This document shows, piece by piece, positions 9,329 through 19,276 of a stretch of DNA of 64,000 nt. Numbering within the stretch: position 1 is the stretch's first letter; each line of letters opens with the position of its first letter. The notes under the pieces were generated by a model. The model made no database searches. It was given only the letters and a program-made list of their open reading frames with translations, and was not told where the DNA came from. This DNA is from Pseudomonas sp. K2I15 (GTDB lineage: Bacteria; Pseudomonadota; Gammaproteobacteria; Pseudomonadales; Pseudomonadaceae), in contig NZ_NIXO01000016.1 of assembly GCF_002204795.1 (NCBI RefSeq), positions 44,505 through 108,504 on the forward strand. The letters run 5' to 3'. The translations under genes were made by a program, and so were the position numbers.

Positions 9329-12300
9329 GACGATAAATCAGGTCGGTTCAACTGATATTCCTCAATGGAAAGATTGCGCAACCGGGACGCCTTGCCACCG
9401 TCGTTCTGCACAAAGCCCACACTGGAAACAAAAGGTTCGATGATGTGGATTTTCTGCAAAGGGGTGACGATCAGCAGCTGCAGGTTGAGCTGCTCGAACA
9501 GCCGCAAACCATACTCCGCTGAATCATCGGAGCCGCGTCCAAACGCTTCATCGATCAACACGAACCGAAACGATCGCGAACGCACCGCGCCCCACTCCAA
9601 ACCAAACTGATAGGCCAAGCTCGCCGCCAAAATGGTGTAGGCCAGTTTTTCTTTTTGCCCGCCGGACTTGCCACCGGAATCCGAGTAATGCTCGTGCTCG
9701 CGATCGTCCTCGCGCCAGCGCTCGCTGGCGGCAAACAGGAACCAGTTGCGCACATCGGTGACTTTGCTGGTCCATCGCCGGTCTTGCTCGGACAATCCTT
9801 CCCGCCCACGAAAACGGTCAACGATGGTTTTGACCTGCAGAAACTTGTTTTCCGAATACTGGGCATCCTCGGATCCCGTCAATGCGCCCTCGGTACAGGC
9901 ACGCAATTGCATCTGGAAATCTCGAATATCCGCATCCGGGCTCAGCTGGGACTCCAGCACGATGTAGCGACCTGGGTTGTAGTCGATCTGCCCCAGGGAT
10001 TCATTGATACGGCCAATCCGCTCCTTGATGGTTTCGCGCTCCCGAGCCAATTGCCCGTTGAAGTTCGCGATCTCATTGATCGTGTTGACGTTGAGCAACT
10101 CCTTGAAGCGTTGTTCAAAACGCGGCAGATCGTCACGATTTAGTTGGTCCAACAGGTTGCGGTACTCATCGACGGCATTGAGATCGGCATCGAATTCGCT
10201 GGTCTCCAGCTTGTAGGCGTCCTTGAATGCCACCATCGCCCGAATGATCTTGTCCCGCAGCCGTTCCAACACCTTGGCCTCTGCGTCCATTTTTCCTTGC
10301 AGGCCTTCGCGCACTTCTCGCTCGGCGTTATCGCAGGACTCAACAGTAAGCAGCCGCTCGCCCAGAATTTGGGTGCGCAGTGTCTCCAATTGACCCCGGA
10401 CCAACTCGTCAATATCTATTAACAAGCTGCTGGCTTCTGTGCGCAGCATAGTTGCGGCTTCATGTTTCGCCGCAACATTACCCAACTCCGTGTCCAGCCT
10501 AGACAGCTCATCCTCTGTCACTTTGAGGGCGTCTTGCACCGTTTGAAGTTGCTTCGCCAGTTGCAGCAAGGTGTCACTGGCGGCCTCCAGTTGTGCTTTT
10601 TCATCCTGTAATCGTGCCACGAGGGTCGCGCATTCGGCCCAATCGATCTCTCGGTATTCGGTAAATTCATTGAGCGCGGCCAGCGACTCCAGTTGCTGGC
10701 GCAAATAAGTACGCTGCTTTTCGGCACTCGCAATGCTTGATCCAATATCAGCCAGTTGCACTTCAAGACAGTCTTTTACCGCCTCAAGCGCAGCGATTTT
10801 TTCAGCGTTGCTCCAGCCCAGAACATAACGGCCGCGGTCGTCCAGGCGATGCCGGTCATCCTTCTCATGGCGCTCGCCAGCGCCTTTGACCTGGCCCGAC
10901 AGGGACAAGGCACGTACCTCTCGACGAAACTGTTCCGGCGTCTCGCAGCAGGCGTAGTTAAAACGATAAGCCAGCTCGCGAACCAACCAAGGATATAACG
11001 TTGAATCGGGTTTGACGCTGAGTTTTGCCACCAGCGATTGCGGGTGCAAATCCGGGGTCTCAACTTGACGGGCCGAACGCACCCGAAAATACACCAGGCG
11101 CCCCGCCAGGTGAGTTCGATCAACCCAGGCAGCAACCTGAGCGTAGTTTTCGTCCGGCACAAGCAGCGCCAGGCCGAAGTTGTGCAGCACCCGTTCAATA
11201 GCGCCTTCCCAAGGGCGATGTTCCTCACGTACTTGAAGCAGCTCACCGACAAACGGCATGAATTCTTCACCCAGCCCTGTCGCCAGGCACAGCGCAGCCC
11301 GCAACTTGATCTGCGCATCTGGAATATTGCTGCGGCGTGCCCTAAGGCTGGAGATTTCCCCAGAAAGTGCATCATGCTCACGCCGCCCCACACGCAACGA
11401 AACGCCCCATTCAGTAACCTGGTTTTGCAAGTCTGCTTCCTGGGTACCGGACTGGTCGCGGCGGGCATGCAATAGTTGTCCTAGCCGGATAAATCCCGCT
11501 TCATCATCAACGGGCGACTCGCCAATAGCCGCAAGAAGCTGTACATGACGTTGCGCCCGGTGCTGACGACGCTCCCGCTCAATGTTCTGTTTGCGAATTT
11601 CGTTCGCCAATTGCTCCAGACGATCACCGCCCTGCTCGGCCACCGCCCGCCTGAGGGAGTCTACGTCCAGCCTCTGGCGATCACGTTGCTCGACCTGATG
11701 CTCCTTTTGAGAAGACAAGCGCTGTTGATCATTGGCCAGTAGCTGCAAACGTCGGTCCAGCAACCCGATTTTAAGCTCCGAGAACCATGGTTTAAGTGCT
11801 TCACGGCAATCGCGCAACCCGTCCTGTTCACCACGCAGGCCTTGGTGCTTGTCGCAGTCAGCCACTAGCGGCTCCAGCAGCAGGCGCTGTTGCTTGGCCT
11901 TGAGCACCGCCTCATGAGCTCGGTTCAAATCATCGAAATGTGCAATCAACGCCGCGATACGAGTAGCGGCATCGAACGGTTCAAGCATATGGCTACGAAC
12001 AAATTCGGTCAGGTTACCCACAGACTTCATCGAAACCGTTTGATGAAACAGCTCCAGCGCCTGTTCGTTATCAATCCCCAGGCGCCGCCGAAACCAGGCA
12101 CCGTACTTGGAAAAACTATCCTGGATATCCGCACCGTCGTTACGCAGTCGCTTTCGCAGTTGCGCAATGTCGGTGCCGAAGTCAGCAAAGTCCGTGGTAA
12201 TACAAAGCTCACGCTCGGCGCCCACATAAAAACGCTCTGGCTGCCCCTGCCCGTCCTTCATCCAGAATACCTGGGCCAAGGTCACTGTCTGGTCATAGCC

Positions 12301-12687
12301 TGCGTTGTGAAAGACCCCCAGAATTACCGAATAGCTATTGTGATCGCGCAGCGCGACCGGCTTGGCAGCTCCGGTGACCTCGCTGCGTTCGGACTTGAAA
12401 TGCCCCAACACATAGGAGCGCAGGCTTCGCTCCTTATTTTCAGCTCCGGCGGCTTTGTTATAGGCAATCCGCTGGGTGGGCACCAGCAACGTGGTAATTG
12501 CATCCACCAAGGTCGATTTGCCGGACCCAATATCCCCCGTCAGCAGGCTATTTTTCCCATCGGGCAACAGCGTCCAGACCCGCTGATCGAAGGTCCCCCA
12601 GTTGAATACCTCAAGGCGCTTGAGGCGAAAACCTGACAGGCTGTCATCGCCGATGAAATCCAATTCCGCAAGCAACGACTCACTCAT
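9325..12687 (-). CDS. jetC: Wadjet type I SMC-like ATPase JetC
   Basis: 1120 aa, typical of JetC. Walker A is GDIGSGKST at residues 51-59. Long coiled-coil stretches rich in Glu, Gln, Arg and Leu flank a central globular region (roughly 440-620). The ABC signature [12 protein letters not shown] is near the C-terminus, followed by Walker [16 protein letters not shown]. It is the loop-extruding SMC motor of the condensin-like complex that recognises foreign circular DNA. Its start overlaps the jetB stop (ATGA) and its stop overlaps the jetD start. It looks full length. Confidence 0.94.
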   Translation of the reverse strand: MSESLLAELDFIGDDSLSGFRLKRLEVFNWGTFDQRVWTLLPDGKNSLLTGDIGSGKSTLVDAITTLLVPTQRIAYNKAAGAENKERSLRSYVLGHFKSERSEVTGAAKPVALRDHNSYSVILGVFHNAGYDQTVTLAQVFWMKDGQGQPERFYVGAERELCITTDFADFGTDIAQLRKRLRNDGADIQDSFSKYGAWFRRRLGIDNEQALELFHQTVSMKSVGNLTEFVRSHMLEPFDAATRIAALIAHFDDLNRAHEAVLKAKQQRLLLEPLVADCDKHQGLRGEQDGLRDCREALKPWFSELKIGLLDRRLQLLANDQQRLSSQKEHQVEQRDRQRLDVDSLRRAVAEQGGDRLEQLANEIRKQNIERERRQHRAQRHVQLLAAIGESPVDDEAGFIRLGQLLHARRDQSGTQEADLQNQVTEWGVSLRVGRREHDALSGEISSLRARRSNIPDAQIKLRAALCLATGLGEEFMPFVGELLQVREEHRPWEGAIERVLHNFGLALLVPDENYAQVAAWVDRTHLAGRLVYFRVRSARQVETPDLHPQSLVAKLSVKPDSTLYPWLVRELAYRFNYACCETPEQFRREVRALSLSGQVKGAGERHEKDDRHRLDDRGRYVLGWSNAEKIAALEAVKDCLEVQLADIGSSIASAEKQRTYLRQQLESLAALNEFTEYREIDWAECATLVARLQDEKAQLEAASDTLLQLAKQLQTVQDALKVTEDELSRLDTELGNVAAKHEAATMLRTEASSLLIDIDELVRGQLETLRTQILGERLLTVESCDNAEREVREGLQGKMDAEAKVLERLRDKIIRAMVAFKDAYKLETSEFDADLNAVDEYRNLLDQLNRDDLPRFEQRFKELLNVNTINEIANFNGQLARERETIKERIGRINESLGQIDYNPGRYIVLESQLSPDADIRDFQMQLRACTEGALTGSEDAQYSENKFLQVKTIVDRFRGREGLSEQDRRWTSKVTDVRNWFLFAASERWREDDREHEHYSDSGGKSGGQKEKLAYTILAASLAYQFGLEWGAVRSRSFRFVLIDEAFGRGSDDSAEYGLRLFEQLNLQLLIVTPLQKIHIIEPFVSSVGFVQNDGGKASRLRNLSIEEYQLNRPDLSS

Positions 12688-13349
12688 TGTTCAATCTCCT
12701 TCCCGCCATCAGGACCTGACTCGCTTTCTCCCGAAAGACGCATCTGGTATTCCCCAAGCCGTTTATCGAAGTCAGACAACCATTGCGCATCCACAAACGC
12801 CTTGAGGATGCGCCGCACTTCATAACTCACAGGGCCGGCGGCGCTCTTGAGACGGCGTAAAAAGCCCAGTTCAACAATCTTGGTGAGGTGTGTATCAATC
12901 TGATCAACCAGTCGGGCTTCGTTACTGCTGTCGGGCAAAAACACGCGAATCAATTCGACGATTTCATCACGGGTCAGCACCAGCCGCGTTTCGCCTCCCG
13001 TGGCATCGAACTCCGCCAGTTTTTTGCGCAGCAACGCCAAGAGCAGGCTGACCGGAAATGACAGTGGCCGACGAGCAATAAGCCGTGGCATACGAACCTG
13101 CGGTTCATCCTCGCCTGACTCATCACGACTGCGCAGGAAAGCGTAGCCCTCGGCCTCGTCGAGCATCAACTCCAGACCCAGCACTGTCACGTAACCGCGG
13201 ACCTGAGTCTGCCAGTTGAGTAACGTCCCCCATAGGCGCTCATCACCTTCGCGATAAATCACCCCCTTAAGCAGCAAAATCAGCAGCGTCGACAAGTCTG
13301 CTGCGGTAACGTCCATAACCATGTCCGGCGCATGTTGTTCTTCGTTCAT
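12684..13349 (-). CDS. jetB: Wadjet type I KITE-like subunit JetB
   Basis: 221 aa, DUF4194 family. It is predicted to form tandem winged-helix domains that bind the JetA kleisin, like MukE. I chose the ATG at 13349 ([10 protein letters not shown]), which overlaps the jetA stop as ATGA and has AAGG adjacent. A frame extension to 13427 lies inside jetA. The acidic, low-complexity tail ([16 protein letters not shown]) ends at the jetC overlap. Confidence 0.9.
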   Translation of the reverse strand: MNEEQHAPDMVMDVTAADLSTLLILLLKGVIYREGDERLWGTLLNWQTQVRGYVTVLGLELMLDEAEGYAFLRSRDESGEDEPQVRMPRLIARRPLSFPVSLLLALLRKKLAEFDATGGETRLVLTRDEIVELIRVFLPDSSNEARLVDQIDTHLTKIVELGFLRRLKSAAGPVSYEVRRILKAFVDAQWLSDFDKRLGEYQMRLSGESESGPDGGKEIEQ

Positions 13350-14800
13350 CCTTGCCTCACAAAAATAACGCGCGCCAGCCGTGCCTGCTTCTGCACGGGA
13401 TGGCCGTCGCTGGACGTAGCCGTCCACACAATCGGCTCGTTTTGGCTGTCATCGACGACGGTGGTAAATGTTTCACTGCCCAAGTGAAGATAAGCCACCA
13501 ACTCAGCCAACCCCTGCTGCAACGGTTGCAACCGGGTCAACTCGCACAATGTGATTTGCGAGCGGGCCTGCAGTGCCTGGTGGATATGAGCTGCGAGCCG
13601 GGCAAGGTCAACCATCCGCTCGTTGTACAAGGCACTCACGTCGAGATCATCGTCGCCGACTTGCACGCTCATGCCGGCGAAGTCGGACTTCAGGGTCAAC
13701 GTGTGCAGGGGCCGCTCCATGGGCAACTCGATACGGGCTGCAACATCAGCCATGTCCATGAAATTGCCCGCGGGTGGGTGCTCACGAGCTCCCAGAGCCT
13801 TGGCCTCCACCCCTCGCAGAATGTCCATGATCCGTCGGTTTTCGAGCCATACCCGATCATCCAGAAAACGCCGCAATTGCTGGGAAAGTTGCGCGACCAT
13901 GCGCTGGGTATGTTCACCCGCCTCAAGCCAGTCGTAATGCACACGACGAGTGCGAATATCCGGTTTCAACTCCATCACCGGGGCCAGGGCCAGCACATGA
14001 TCAAGCATCCGTGTCAGCTCTTCCTGACGGCTGGTCGACATCAAGAACCCCCAGAATGCCCTGAAACTGCGTCCCTGATCGGAGTCGGAAATGGCATCGC
14101 GCTCACCCATGATTTGTTCCAGCAGCGCGCCCTTGGCGCCCTCCCATAAGGCGATTCGCTCACGCACACGCCGATCCAGCAGGCGAAAGTTATGTTCAAC
14201 CTCTCGAAAGTCGGCGAGTAACTCCCGCGACAACTGAGCAAATTGCTGGAAGCGATCTTTCAGGGCCGTATCGTCCAGCAGAGGTACATCGCCACCCAGA
14301 ATCTGTGCGATTTCCGCGTCCAGCTCATCCCGGCGCTTGCGCAACTCGGCCACACGCTTGGCCGGATCCGTCTCACTGCCCTCGCTCATCTGCTTAAGCA
14401 ACTCGAATAACGTCAGCAACCTGGACTCGGTACCGACGAACCCCCGCTCGACGAGGGTGGCTAACCAGGCAATAGCTTTCTCGGTAGACGGCGTCAGGTC
14501 GAACTGCGGCTCATCGTCGTCCTGACGGTAGAACTTGCGCAGCCAGCCCTTTTCCGGGCTGGCCCACTCATTGAGGTAGTGCAACGCCGGCCTCGGAAAA
14601 GCATCGTCGTCCAGCCGCCTGCGCAAGGCGAACAACTCGTCTTCCAGCGCCTCTGCAAGGTCAGCGGCAGCAATGATTCGCACGTTGGGTGCAACGAACA
14701 CGCGGTGCAAGAAACTTGCAACCAGCGGGCCGTGGTCCGAGCGCAATAGACGCCATGCAGGATGATGCGTTCGCAGGCTTTCAAGGGTGGCGTAATCCAT
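13346..14800 (-). CDS. jetA: Wadjet type I kleisin subunit JetA
   Basis: 484 aa, DUF3375 family, first gene of the operon. JetA is the kleisin that bridges the JetC heads in the loop-extruding complex. Much of residues 150-230 is predicted coiled coil (AELRKRRDELDAEIAQI region). ATG 14800 is preceded by an in-frame GTG at 14803; neither has a strong ribosome site. The order A-B-C-D with three ATGA overlaps is the type I arrangement. Confidence 0.92.
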   Translation of the reverse strand: MDYATLESLRTHHPAWRLLRSDHGPLVASFLHRVFVAPNVRIIAAADLAEALEDELFALRRRLDDDAFPRPALHYLNEWASPEKGWLRKFYRQDDDEPQFDLTPSTEKAIAWLATLVERGFVGTESRLLTLFELLKQMSEGSETDPAKRVAELRKRRDELDAEIAQILGGDVPLLDDTALKDRFQQFAQLSRELLADFREVEHNFRLLDRRVRERIALWEGAKGALLEQIMGERDAISDSDQGRSFRAFWGFLMSTSRQEELTRMLDHVLALAPVMELKPDIRTRRVHYDWLEAGEHTQRMVAQLSQQLRRFLDDRVWLENRRIMDILRGVEAKALGAREHPPAGNFMDMADVAARIELPMERPLHTLTLKSDFAGMSVQVGDDDLDVSALYNERMVDLARLAAHIHQALQARSQITLCELTRLQPLQQGLAELVAYLHLGSETFTTVVDDSQNEPIVWTATSSDGHPVQKQARLARVIFVRQG

Positions 14801-14877
14801 CACGTACCGATTGCAGAGTTAACGAACTCAAAACAATGGCGCCAAGTCCGGGGATTTTCCACTCCTAAATTGACGCA

Positions 14878-14893
14878 CTAGCCGAACGGCTAG
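14878..14893. promoter_or_regulatory. 16-bp palindrome upstream of jetA
   Basis: CTAGCCG-AA-CGGCTAG is a perfect inverted repeat, 78 bases upstream of the jetA start. It lies in the only intergenic stretch (14801-14957) available for a Wadjet promoter. It could be an operator, or a hairpin ending the convergently placed region. No regulator gene is adjacent. Confidence 0.35.
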
Positions 14894-14957
14894 GTTGTTG
14901 CAAAAAGCGTCCGTCAAAAGCCCCAAATCAAGACTCGATGTTTTTGAACAGGACGTT

Positions 14958-15560
14958 TCAGTGATGCGACTGCAACACCTCCAACCGCGCCGGCAAGTCT
15001 TCCTTGGGAAAGCGCTTGTGCAACTCCAGCAGCTTCTCATCCGCCGCCTTCGCCTCTCCCGCCTGCCGCAACCGCAGGATTTCCTGTAACCCTTGCTCCA
15101 ACGGCGGCAGCACAACAGCCGCGCGCTTGCTCATCTTCGCCACCGGCTCATCCGCCAGCGAACCCGCAACTTCTGCCTGCACCTGCGGTACGCTATCGGC
15201 CTGCGGCGCCATGGAAAACCTTGCCATCGGCGCCGCTGCCGGGGCCGGACGGGCCAGTTCCTGCGGGGCGGCAGCGTAAGTGCCTGTGGATAACTCCGGC
15301 TGCGGCACAGGCGAGCGCACCACCAAGCCAATCATCAGGGCCACACCCGCCACGGTGGCAAATGCCATCTGCCAGCGCGGCCGTTGGCATGCCTGCAACC
15401 AGCGCTGCCACAGGCTGGGCTGGCGCACCGGCGCTTCACGGTGGGCGGTGGCCAGGATGAAGGCGTCCAGGGAAGCAGGCGGCTCACCGCTGGCGTGTTG
15501 ACGGAAATGCTCGATCAGCAGGTCGTCGTTTGAATCCTGGGTATGTCGGGAATCAGTCAT
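14958..15560 (-). CDS. Probable anti-sigma factor (single-pass membrane protein)
   Basis: 200 aa. A cytoplasmic N-terminal part of about 65 residues precedes one hydrophobic helix (MAFATVAGVALMIGLVV). The periplasmic region is Pro/Ala-rich and ends in a short Glu/Leu/Lys-rich helical segment. The start overlaps the sigma factor stop (ATGA), which is typical of an ECF sigma and anti-sigma pair. No known anti-sigma zinc motif is visible. The function is inferred from topology and position. Confidence 0.65.
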   Translation of the reverse strand: MTDSRHTQDSNDDLLIEHFRQHASGEPPASLDAFILATAHREAPVRQPSLWQRWLQACQRPRWQMAFATVAGVALMIGLVVRSPVPQPELSTGTYAAAPQELARPAPAAAPMARFSMAPQADSVPQVQAEVAGSLADEPVAKMSKRAAVVLPPLEQGLQEILRLRQAGEAKAADEKLLELHKRFPKEDLPARLEVLQSHH

Positions 15561-16117
15561 GCGGGTACCTCCTCGGCCAGCAGTCGGCGCAGTTTCTGCT
15601 GGGCGTAACGCAAGCGGCTTTTTACCGTTTCCAGTGGGGCGCCGGTGAGCGCGGCGATTTGTGGCACTTCCAGGTCGCCGTGCAGGCGCAGCAGGAACAC
15701 TTCGCGCTGATCTTCGGGCAAGCCTTGCAGTGCGGTGTCCAGGCGGGCCTGGTCGCGGCTCAGGCTCAGCAGTTGCTCGGGCCCGGCGCTGTCGTCGGGC
15801 TGGCCGTGAAGCTGCTCATCGTAGCTGTCGTGCAGCGGGTTGTGGATGCCGTGCTTGCGCCAGTGGTCGATCAGGCGGTTGCGGGCAATCTGGAACAACC
15901 AGGTGCGAAAACTCGCCCGCCCCTGTGGCTCGCTGGTGCTGCGGATCAGGCTGAGCCAGGTATCCTGGAACACTTCCTCGGCCAGTTCGGCCTTGTTGCT
16001 CAAGGACACGAGGAAACGGTACAGGCCCTGTCGATGCCGCGCATACAGGGCCTCGAACGCCGCACCGTCGCCGCTGCGGTAGCGGGACAGCAGCGCTTCG
16101 TCGCTGGGTGAATCCAT
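15557..16117 (-). CDS. ECF-type RNA polymerase sigma factor
   Basis: 186 aa. Region 2 includes ALYARHRQGLYRFLVSL and AEEVFQDTWLSLIR, with the FRTWLFQIARNRLIDHWR core. Region 4 shows LPEDQREVFLLRLHGDLEV and the helix-turn-helix LTGAPLETVKSRLRYA. I chose ATG 16117, with AAAGGAG 11 bases upstream, because a GTG at 16129 sits directly on that ribosome site. It is translationally coupled to the downstream membrane protein and lies 26 bases after the VWA gene, so the three form an operon. Confidence 0.9.
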   Translation of the reverse strand: MDSPSDEALLSRYRSGDGAAFEALYARHRQGLYRFLVSLSNKAELAEEVFQDTWLSLIRSTSEPQGRASFRTWLFQIARNRLIDHWRKHGIHNPLHDSYDEQLHGQPDDSAGPEQLLSLSRDQARLDTALQGLPEDQREVFLLRLHGDLEVPQIAALTGAPLETVKSRLRYAQQKLRRLLAEEVPA

Positions 16118-16143
16118 CAGGTGGCGCACTCCTTTGAGGTGGA

Positions 16144-17793
16144 TCAGTGTTTGGCCGGGGCCTGGAGGCTCTGGGCCAATTCGACCAGTTGCACAAACTC
16201 ACCGCGCAAACCGAAGGGGTCGTCGCCCCGCGCGGAGCGGGCCAGTGCGGCCGTGTCCTTTAAACGCATGCTGCCAGTGTAGCGGCCATCACCCTTGAGT
16301 TGCTGGGCGAAGGCGGCCACGGCGGCAGAGAAGCGCAGGTCGGCGCTGGGCTTGGTGCTCTGCTCGCTGCTGATCGGGTGTTCGATCAGCCGGCTATTGC
16401 CGCCTTCCGCTGGCTTGTAGCGTACCCGCAGCATGGCCAATTCAGCGGTTTTACCCTCGGCCTTGGCCGGCGATGCGTAGCGCAGTGGCTCCAGCCAACC
16501 TTGCTCGCCTTTCGGGACAATTTCATACAACGCTGTCACCGTGTGCCCTGCACCTATCTCTGCGGCGTCGACCTTGTCGTTGTTGAAATCCTCACGCTTC
16601 AGGGCGCGGTTTTCATAGCCCAGCAGTCGGTATTCGCTGACCTGCGCCGGGTTGAATTCCACTTGCAGTTTCACATCCCGGGCCACCACCGCGAGGGTCG
16701 AGCTGAGCTGGTCCACCAGCACTTTGCGGGCTTCGCGCAGGTTGTCAATGTAGGCGTAGTTGCCGTCACCGGCGTCGGCCAGTTGTTCCATCAGGTGTTC
16801 GTTGTAGTTATCCACACCAAAGCCCAGGGTGGTCAGGGACACGCCGCTTTTGCGCTGGTCGACGGCCATTTGCTTGAGGCTGTCGAAGTCACTGACCCCC
16901 ACATTGAAGTCACCGTCGGTGGCCAGCAGGATGCGGTTGATGCCCTTGTCGATAAACCCTTCGCGGGCCATTTGGTAGGCCATTTCGATGCCCGAGGCGC
17001 CTGCGGTAGAGCCGCCGGCGGTGAGCTGGTCGATGGCGTTGCGGATCGCCGTTTTGTCCCGGCCCGACGTGGGCTTGAGCACCACCCGCGATTCGCCGGC
17101 GTAGACCACCAGCGACACCCGGTCCTGGTCGCGCAATTGGTCTACCAGCAATTTCAGGGTGCTCTTGACCAGCGGCAGGCCTTCGCGACGGTTCATCGAG
17201 CCGGACACGTCCACCAGGAACACCAGGTTGGCCGGAGCCAGATCCGCCACGGCGCGGTCCGAGGCCTTGATGCCGATGCGCAGCAATCGGGTGTGGGGGT
17301 TCCAGGGTGACGGTGCCACTTCGGTGGTCACACCAAAGGGCGAGCCATCGGTGGGCAAGGCATAGTCGTAGGGGAAGTAATTGACCATCTCCTCAAGTCG
17401 CACAGCACCTTCGGGCGGCAGGCTGCCTTGATTGAGGAAACGTCGTACGTTGGCATAGCTGCCGGTATCAACGTCGACACTGAAGGTTGAGACCGGGGTT
17501 TCGGCAACACTGCGGATCGGGTTGTCAGGGAGGTTCTGATATTGCTCCCGGTACTCCGTGGCGACCGTATCGTTCATGACCAACCGCGAAGCCATTGGTA
17601 CAGGGGCGACCATCCGTTTGACCATGGCACCCTGGACGTGGGCGGGTTCGCTTTGCAGCTCTGCAGTAGGCGCAACCTCGGCAGGCTTGGCCACATCACG
17701 GGATGAAGAAAGCCCACACCCGGCAAGCGCCACCAGCAGGGTCAAGGCAAAGCCTTGGGCGGCAGGGCGCAAAAGCAGAAGAGGACGGGACAT
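16144..17793 (-). CDS. YfbK-like VWA-domain lipoprotein
   Basis: 549 aa. A signal peptide ends in the lipobox LVALAGC. An N-terminal conserved domain (about 90-160) precedes a von Willebrand A domain with the MIDAS motif DVSGSMNRREG and a later TDGDFNVG. A C-terminal DUF3520-type region follows. I chose MSRPLLLL at 17793 with GAGGTT 8 bases upstream. YfbK family proteins are envelope proteins of unclear function. The operon with a sigma/anti-sigma pair suggests an envelope-sensing unit (inference). Confidence 0.87.
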   Translation of the reverse strand: MSRPLLLLRPAAQGFALTLLVALAGCGLSSSRDVAKPAEVAPTAELQSEPAHVQGAMVKRMVAPVPMASRLVMNDTVATEYREQYQNLPDNPIRSVAETPVSTFSVDVDTGSYANVRRFLNQGSLPPEGAVRLEEMVNYFPYDYALPTDGSPFGVTTEVAPSPWNPHTRLLRIGIKASDRAVADLAPANLVFLVDVSGSMNRREGLPLVKSTLKLLVDQLRDQDRVSLVVYAGESRVVLKPTSGRDKTAIRNAIDQLTAGGSTAGASGIEMAYQMAREGFIDKGINRILLATDGDFNVGVSDFDSLKQMAVDQRKSGVSLTTLGFGVDNYNEHLMEQLADAGDGNYAYIDNLREARKVLVDQLSSTLAVVARDVKLQVEFNPAQVSEYRLLGYENRALKREDFNNDKVDAAEIGAGHTVTALYEIVPKGEQGWLEPLRYASPAKAEGKTAELAMLRVRYKPAEGGNSRLIEHPISSEQSTKPSADLRFSAAVAAFAQQLKGDGRYTGSMRLKDTAALARSARGDDPFGLRGEFVQLVELAQSLQAPAKH

Positions 17794-17867
17794 GGGCTGA
17801 ACCTCGTGAATGAATGATCCGTTCACAAGGTCAGACGCAAAGGGCTGGCGATTCGGGTTAAAGAAAC

Positions 17868-18449
17868 TCAGCGAGATGGAATGTCGCGCAAGTCATCGAC
17901 AATAAAGCGGCTCAACACACCCGTGTAAAAAGGCTCGACGCTGGTGTTGCCGGTGTTGCTGACGATCCCACCGATCGTCTTGTATTGCTGCCATTGGCCG
18001 AACAAGCCCGCGGGAACGAGGTCGTCTCGGTCCTTGGCGAAGTGCAATACCTCGGCACCGGCCTTCTTGACCTTGACCAGGTAGTTGAAATCAACACTGG
18101 TCAGAACCGTGTTGTCGTCAACAAGCACGCTGGCGATCCCGCCCTTGGAGTCCTGGAAATGGCGGACGTAGACGAGTTTCACATCCAGCAGGTAGTCGGC
18201 GCTTTCCTTGCTGGTAGCGTAGCGCTTGGCAGTGAGCAGACGGTTGACCAGGTCGACGCCCAGTTGCTCACGGACTTTTTCGTCCGGCAGAAAGCGGTCG
18301 TTTTTGCCCACCACTTCAACGTCGAAGGTGTCTAGCCAATAGGTAGCGGTGCTGGGGATCTGAACCGGGCCGGGGGAAATGTAGTAAGCAGGCTTGGAGG
18401 CGCAGCCCGCCAGAAAGCTGAATGCCAGGAGTAAAGCAAAAACGCGCAT
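17868..18449 (-). CDS. Small lipoprotein of unknown function
   Basis: 193 aa. The signal peptide with lipobox SFLAGC predicts a membrane-anchored mature protein. I recognise no domain with certainty. The mature part is a mixed alpha/beta sequence with FDVEVVGKNDRFLPDEKV and a possible trafficking-lipoprotein look (a short alpha/beta domain that computes a nucleotide-free assembly function in DUF4410-like proteins), but this is weak. The next gene on its strand starts about 75 bases upstream. Confidence 0.75.
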   Translation of the reverse strand: MRVFALLLAFSFLAGCASKPAYYISPGPVQIPSTATYWLDTFDVEVVGKNDRFLPDEKVREQLGVDLVNRLLTAKRYATSKESADYLLDVKLVYVRHFQDSKGGIASVLVDDNTVLTSVDFNYLVKVKKAGAEVLHFAKDRDDLVPAGLFGQWQQYKTIGGIVSNTGNTSVEPFYTGVLSRFIVDDLRDIPSR

Positions 18450-18467
18450 GTCTGAATTCTTCCTTGA

Positions 18468-18488
18468 ATGATGTCACTTTGATATCAT
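18468..18488. promoter_or_regulatory. Inverted repeat upstream of the 17868-18449 lipoprotein
   Basis: ATGATGTC and GATATCAT (one G-T difference) flank a 5-base ACTTT spacer, 19 bases upstream of the lipoprotein start. It could be an operator or a weak hairpin ending the upstream gene. Confidence 0.3.
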
Positions 18489-18523
18489 CTTACGGCGTTG
18501 CCGACGCCTTTTCGAGCCCTGTT

Positions 18524-18748
18524 TTAATTTGACGCAATAGCCCCGGCAGCCAGAAAGGCGATCCCCGCATACCAGCCCCAAAGGAACGGCCTGGCCTGGC
18601 GATCTTTTCTGGCATAAACGTACACATAGCAGGGGATAAACAGGCACAGCAGCGCATGCACCAGCGAGTTTTTAACGGCCACACAAAAAATGGCCAGCTG
18701 CATCAAAATCGCCAGGCCCAGTCCAATCATTACCAACGTCATTACCAC
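18524..18748 (-). CDS. Small two-helix membrane protein
   Basis: 74 aa, nearly all hydrophobic. Helices span about residues 3-45, and a second hydrophobic stretch ends in WYAGIAFLAAGAIAS, with a short basic loop (YARKDRQARPF) between. No family recognised. It is transcribed with the RDD protein upstream (25 bases apart). Its job may be in the same membrane process, but this is only inferred from position. Confidence 0.6.
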   Translation of the reverse strand: MVMTLVMIGLGLAILMQLAIFCVAVKNSLVHALLCLFIPCYVYVYARKDRQARPFLWGWYAGIAFLAAGAIASN

Positions 18749-18773
18749 GGTACGTCTCCTGCGCAGGCGCGTA

Positions 18774-19217
18774 TTACTTCGAATTGATCACGATGGTCCT
18801 GGCCAACATATCGCCAAGGCGCCGACGAAAACCAAAGAGCACAAATACGCCGTCCAGGATGCTGAAGAGCCCCTTGGGCACATTTCGCAACGCTGATTGA
18901 AGAACGGTGCAGGAGGGTCCGTAAGGGAAGCCAACCACTGACATTTTGAGCAGACGCTTGCCCAGGCTTTGACCATTGGGAAGCGCATCGCAAAACAGGA
19001 AATACGCGAGCGCAAGCAAGGTCAGAAAGTACTCGACGCCCTGAAACAAACTCAGGCTAAACGCAGAGCTGTACCGAACGGACAGATGCATCAGAACGCT
19101 TTTCAAAAACAGAAGAAAAAACACAAACACCATGTCCACAAGGTATCCGGCCAGCCGCTTTCCGGGGCTCGCCAGATCATAAGCGGGTGTTGAAATGCTC
19201 GGTTCTACAAGACTCAT
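18774..19217 (-). CDS. RDD family membrane protein
   Basis: 147 aa. The RDD signature is in SPGKRLAGYLVDMVFVF, followed by about three membrane helices and SLGKRLLKMSVVG, which is the conserved second RDD block. RDD proteins are small inner-membrane proteins, some linked to transport, mostly uncharacterised. I chose MSLVEPSIS at 19217; a longer frame to 19304 lacks a plausible start context. Confidence 0.8.
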   Translation of the reverse strand: MSLVEPSISTPAYDLASPGKRLAGYLVDMVFVFFLLFLKSVLMHLSVRYSSAFSLSLFQGVEYFLTLLALAYFLFCDALPNGQSLGKRLLKMSVVGFPYGPSCTVLQSALRNVPKGLFSILDGVFVLFGFRRRLGDMLARTIVINSK

Positions 19218-19276
19218 GATTTCATTTTTCCATCTGCAAAATAGGGGGGCGACCCGATACCCATCAATTTGGACCA

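Noticed and set aside
14801..14957. Repeat of the tRNA-Arg 3' end marking the far edge of an island
   Set aside because: No copy of the T-arm/acceptor sequence was found near the Wadjet end or elsewhere in the window.
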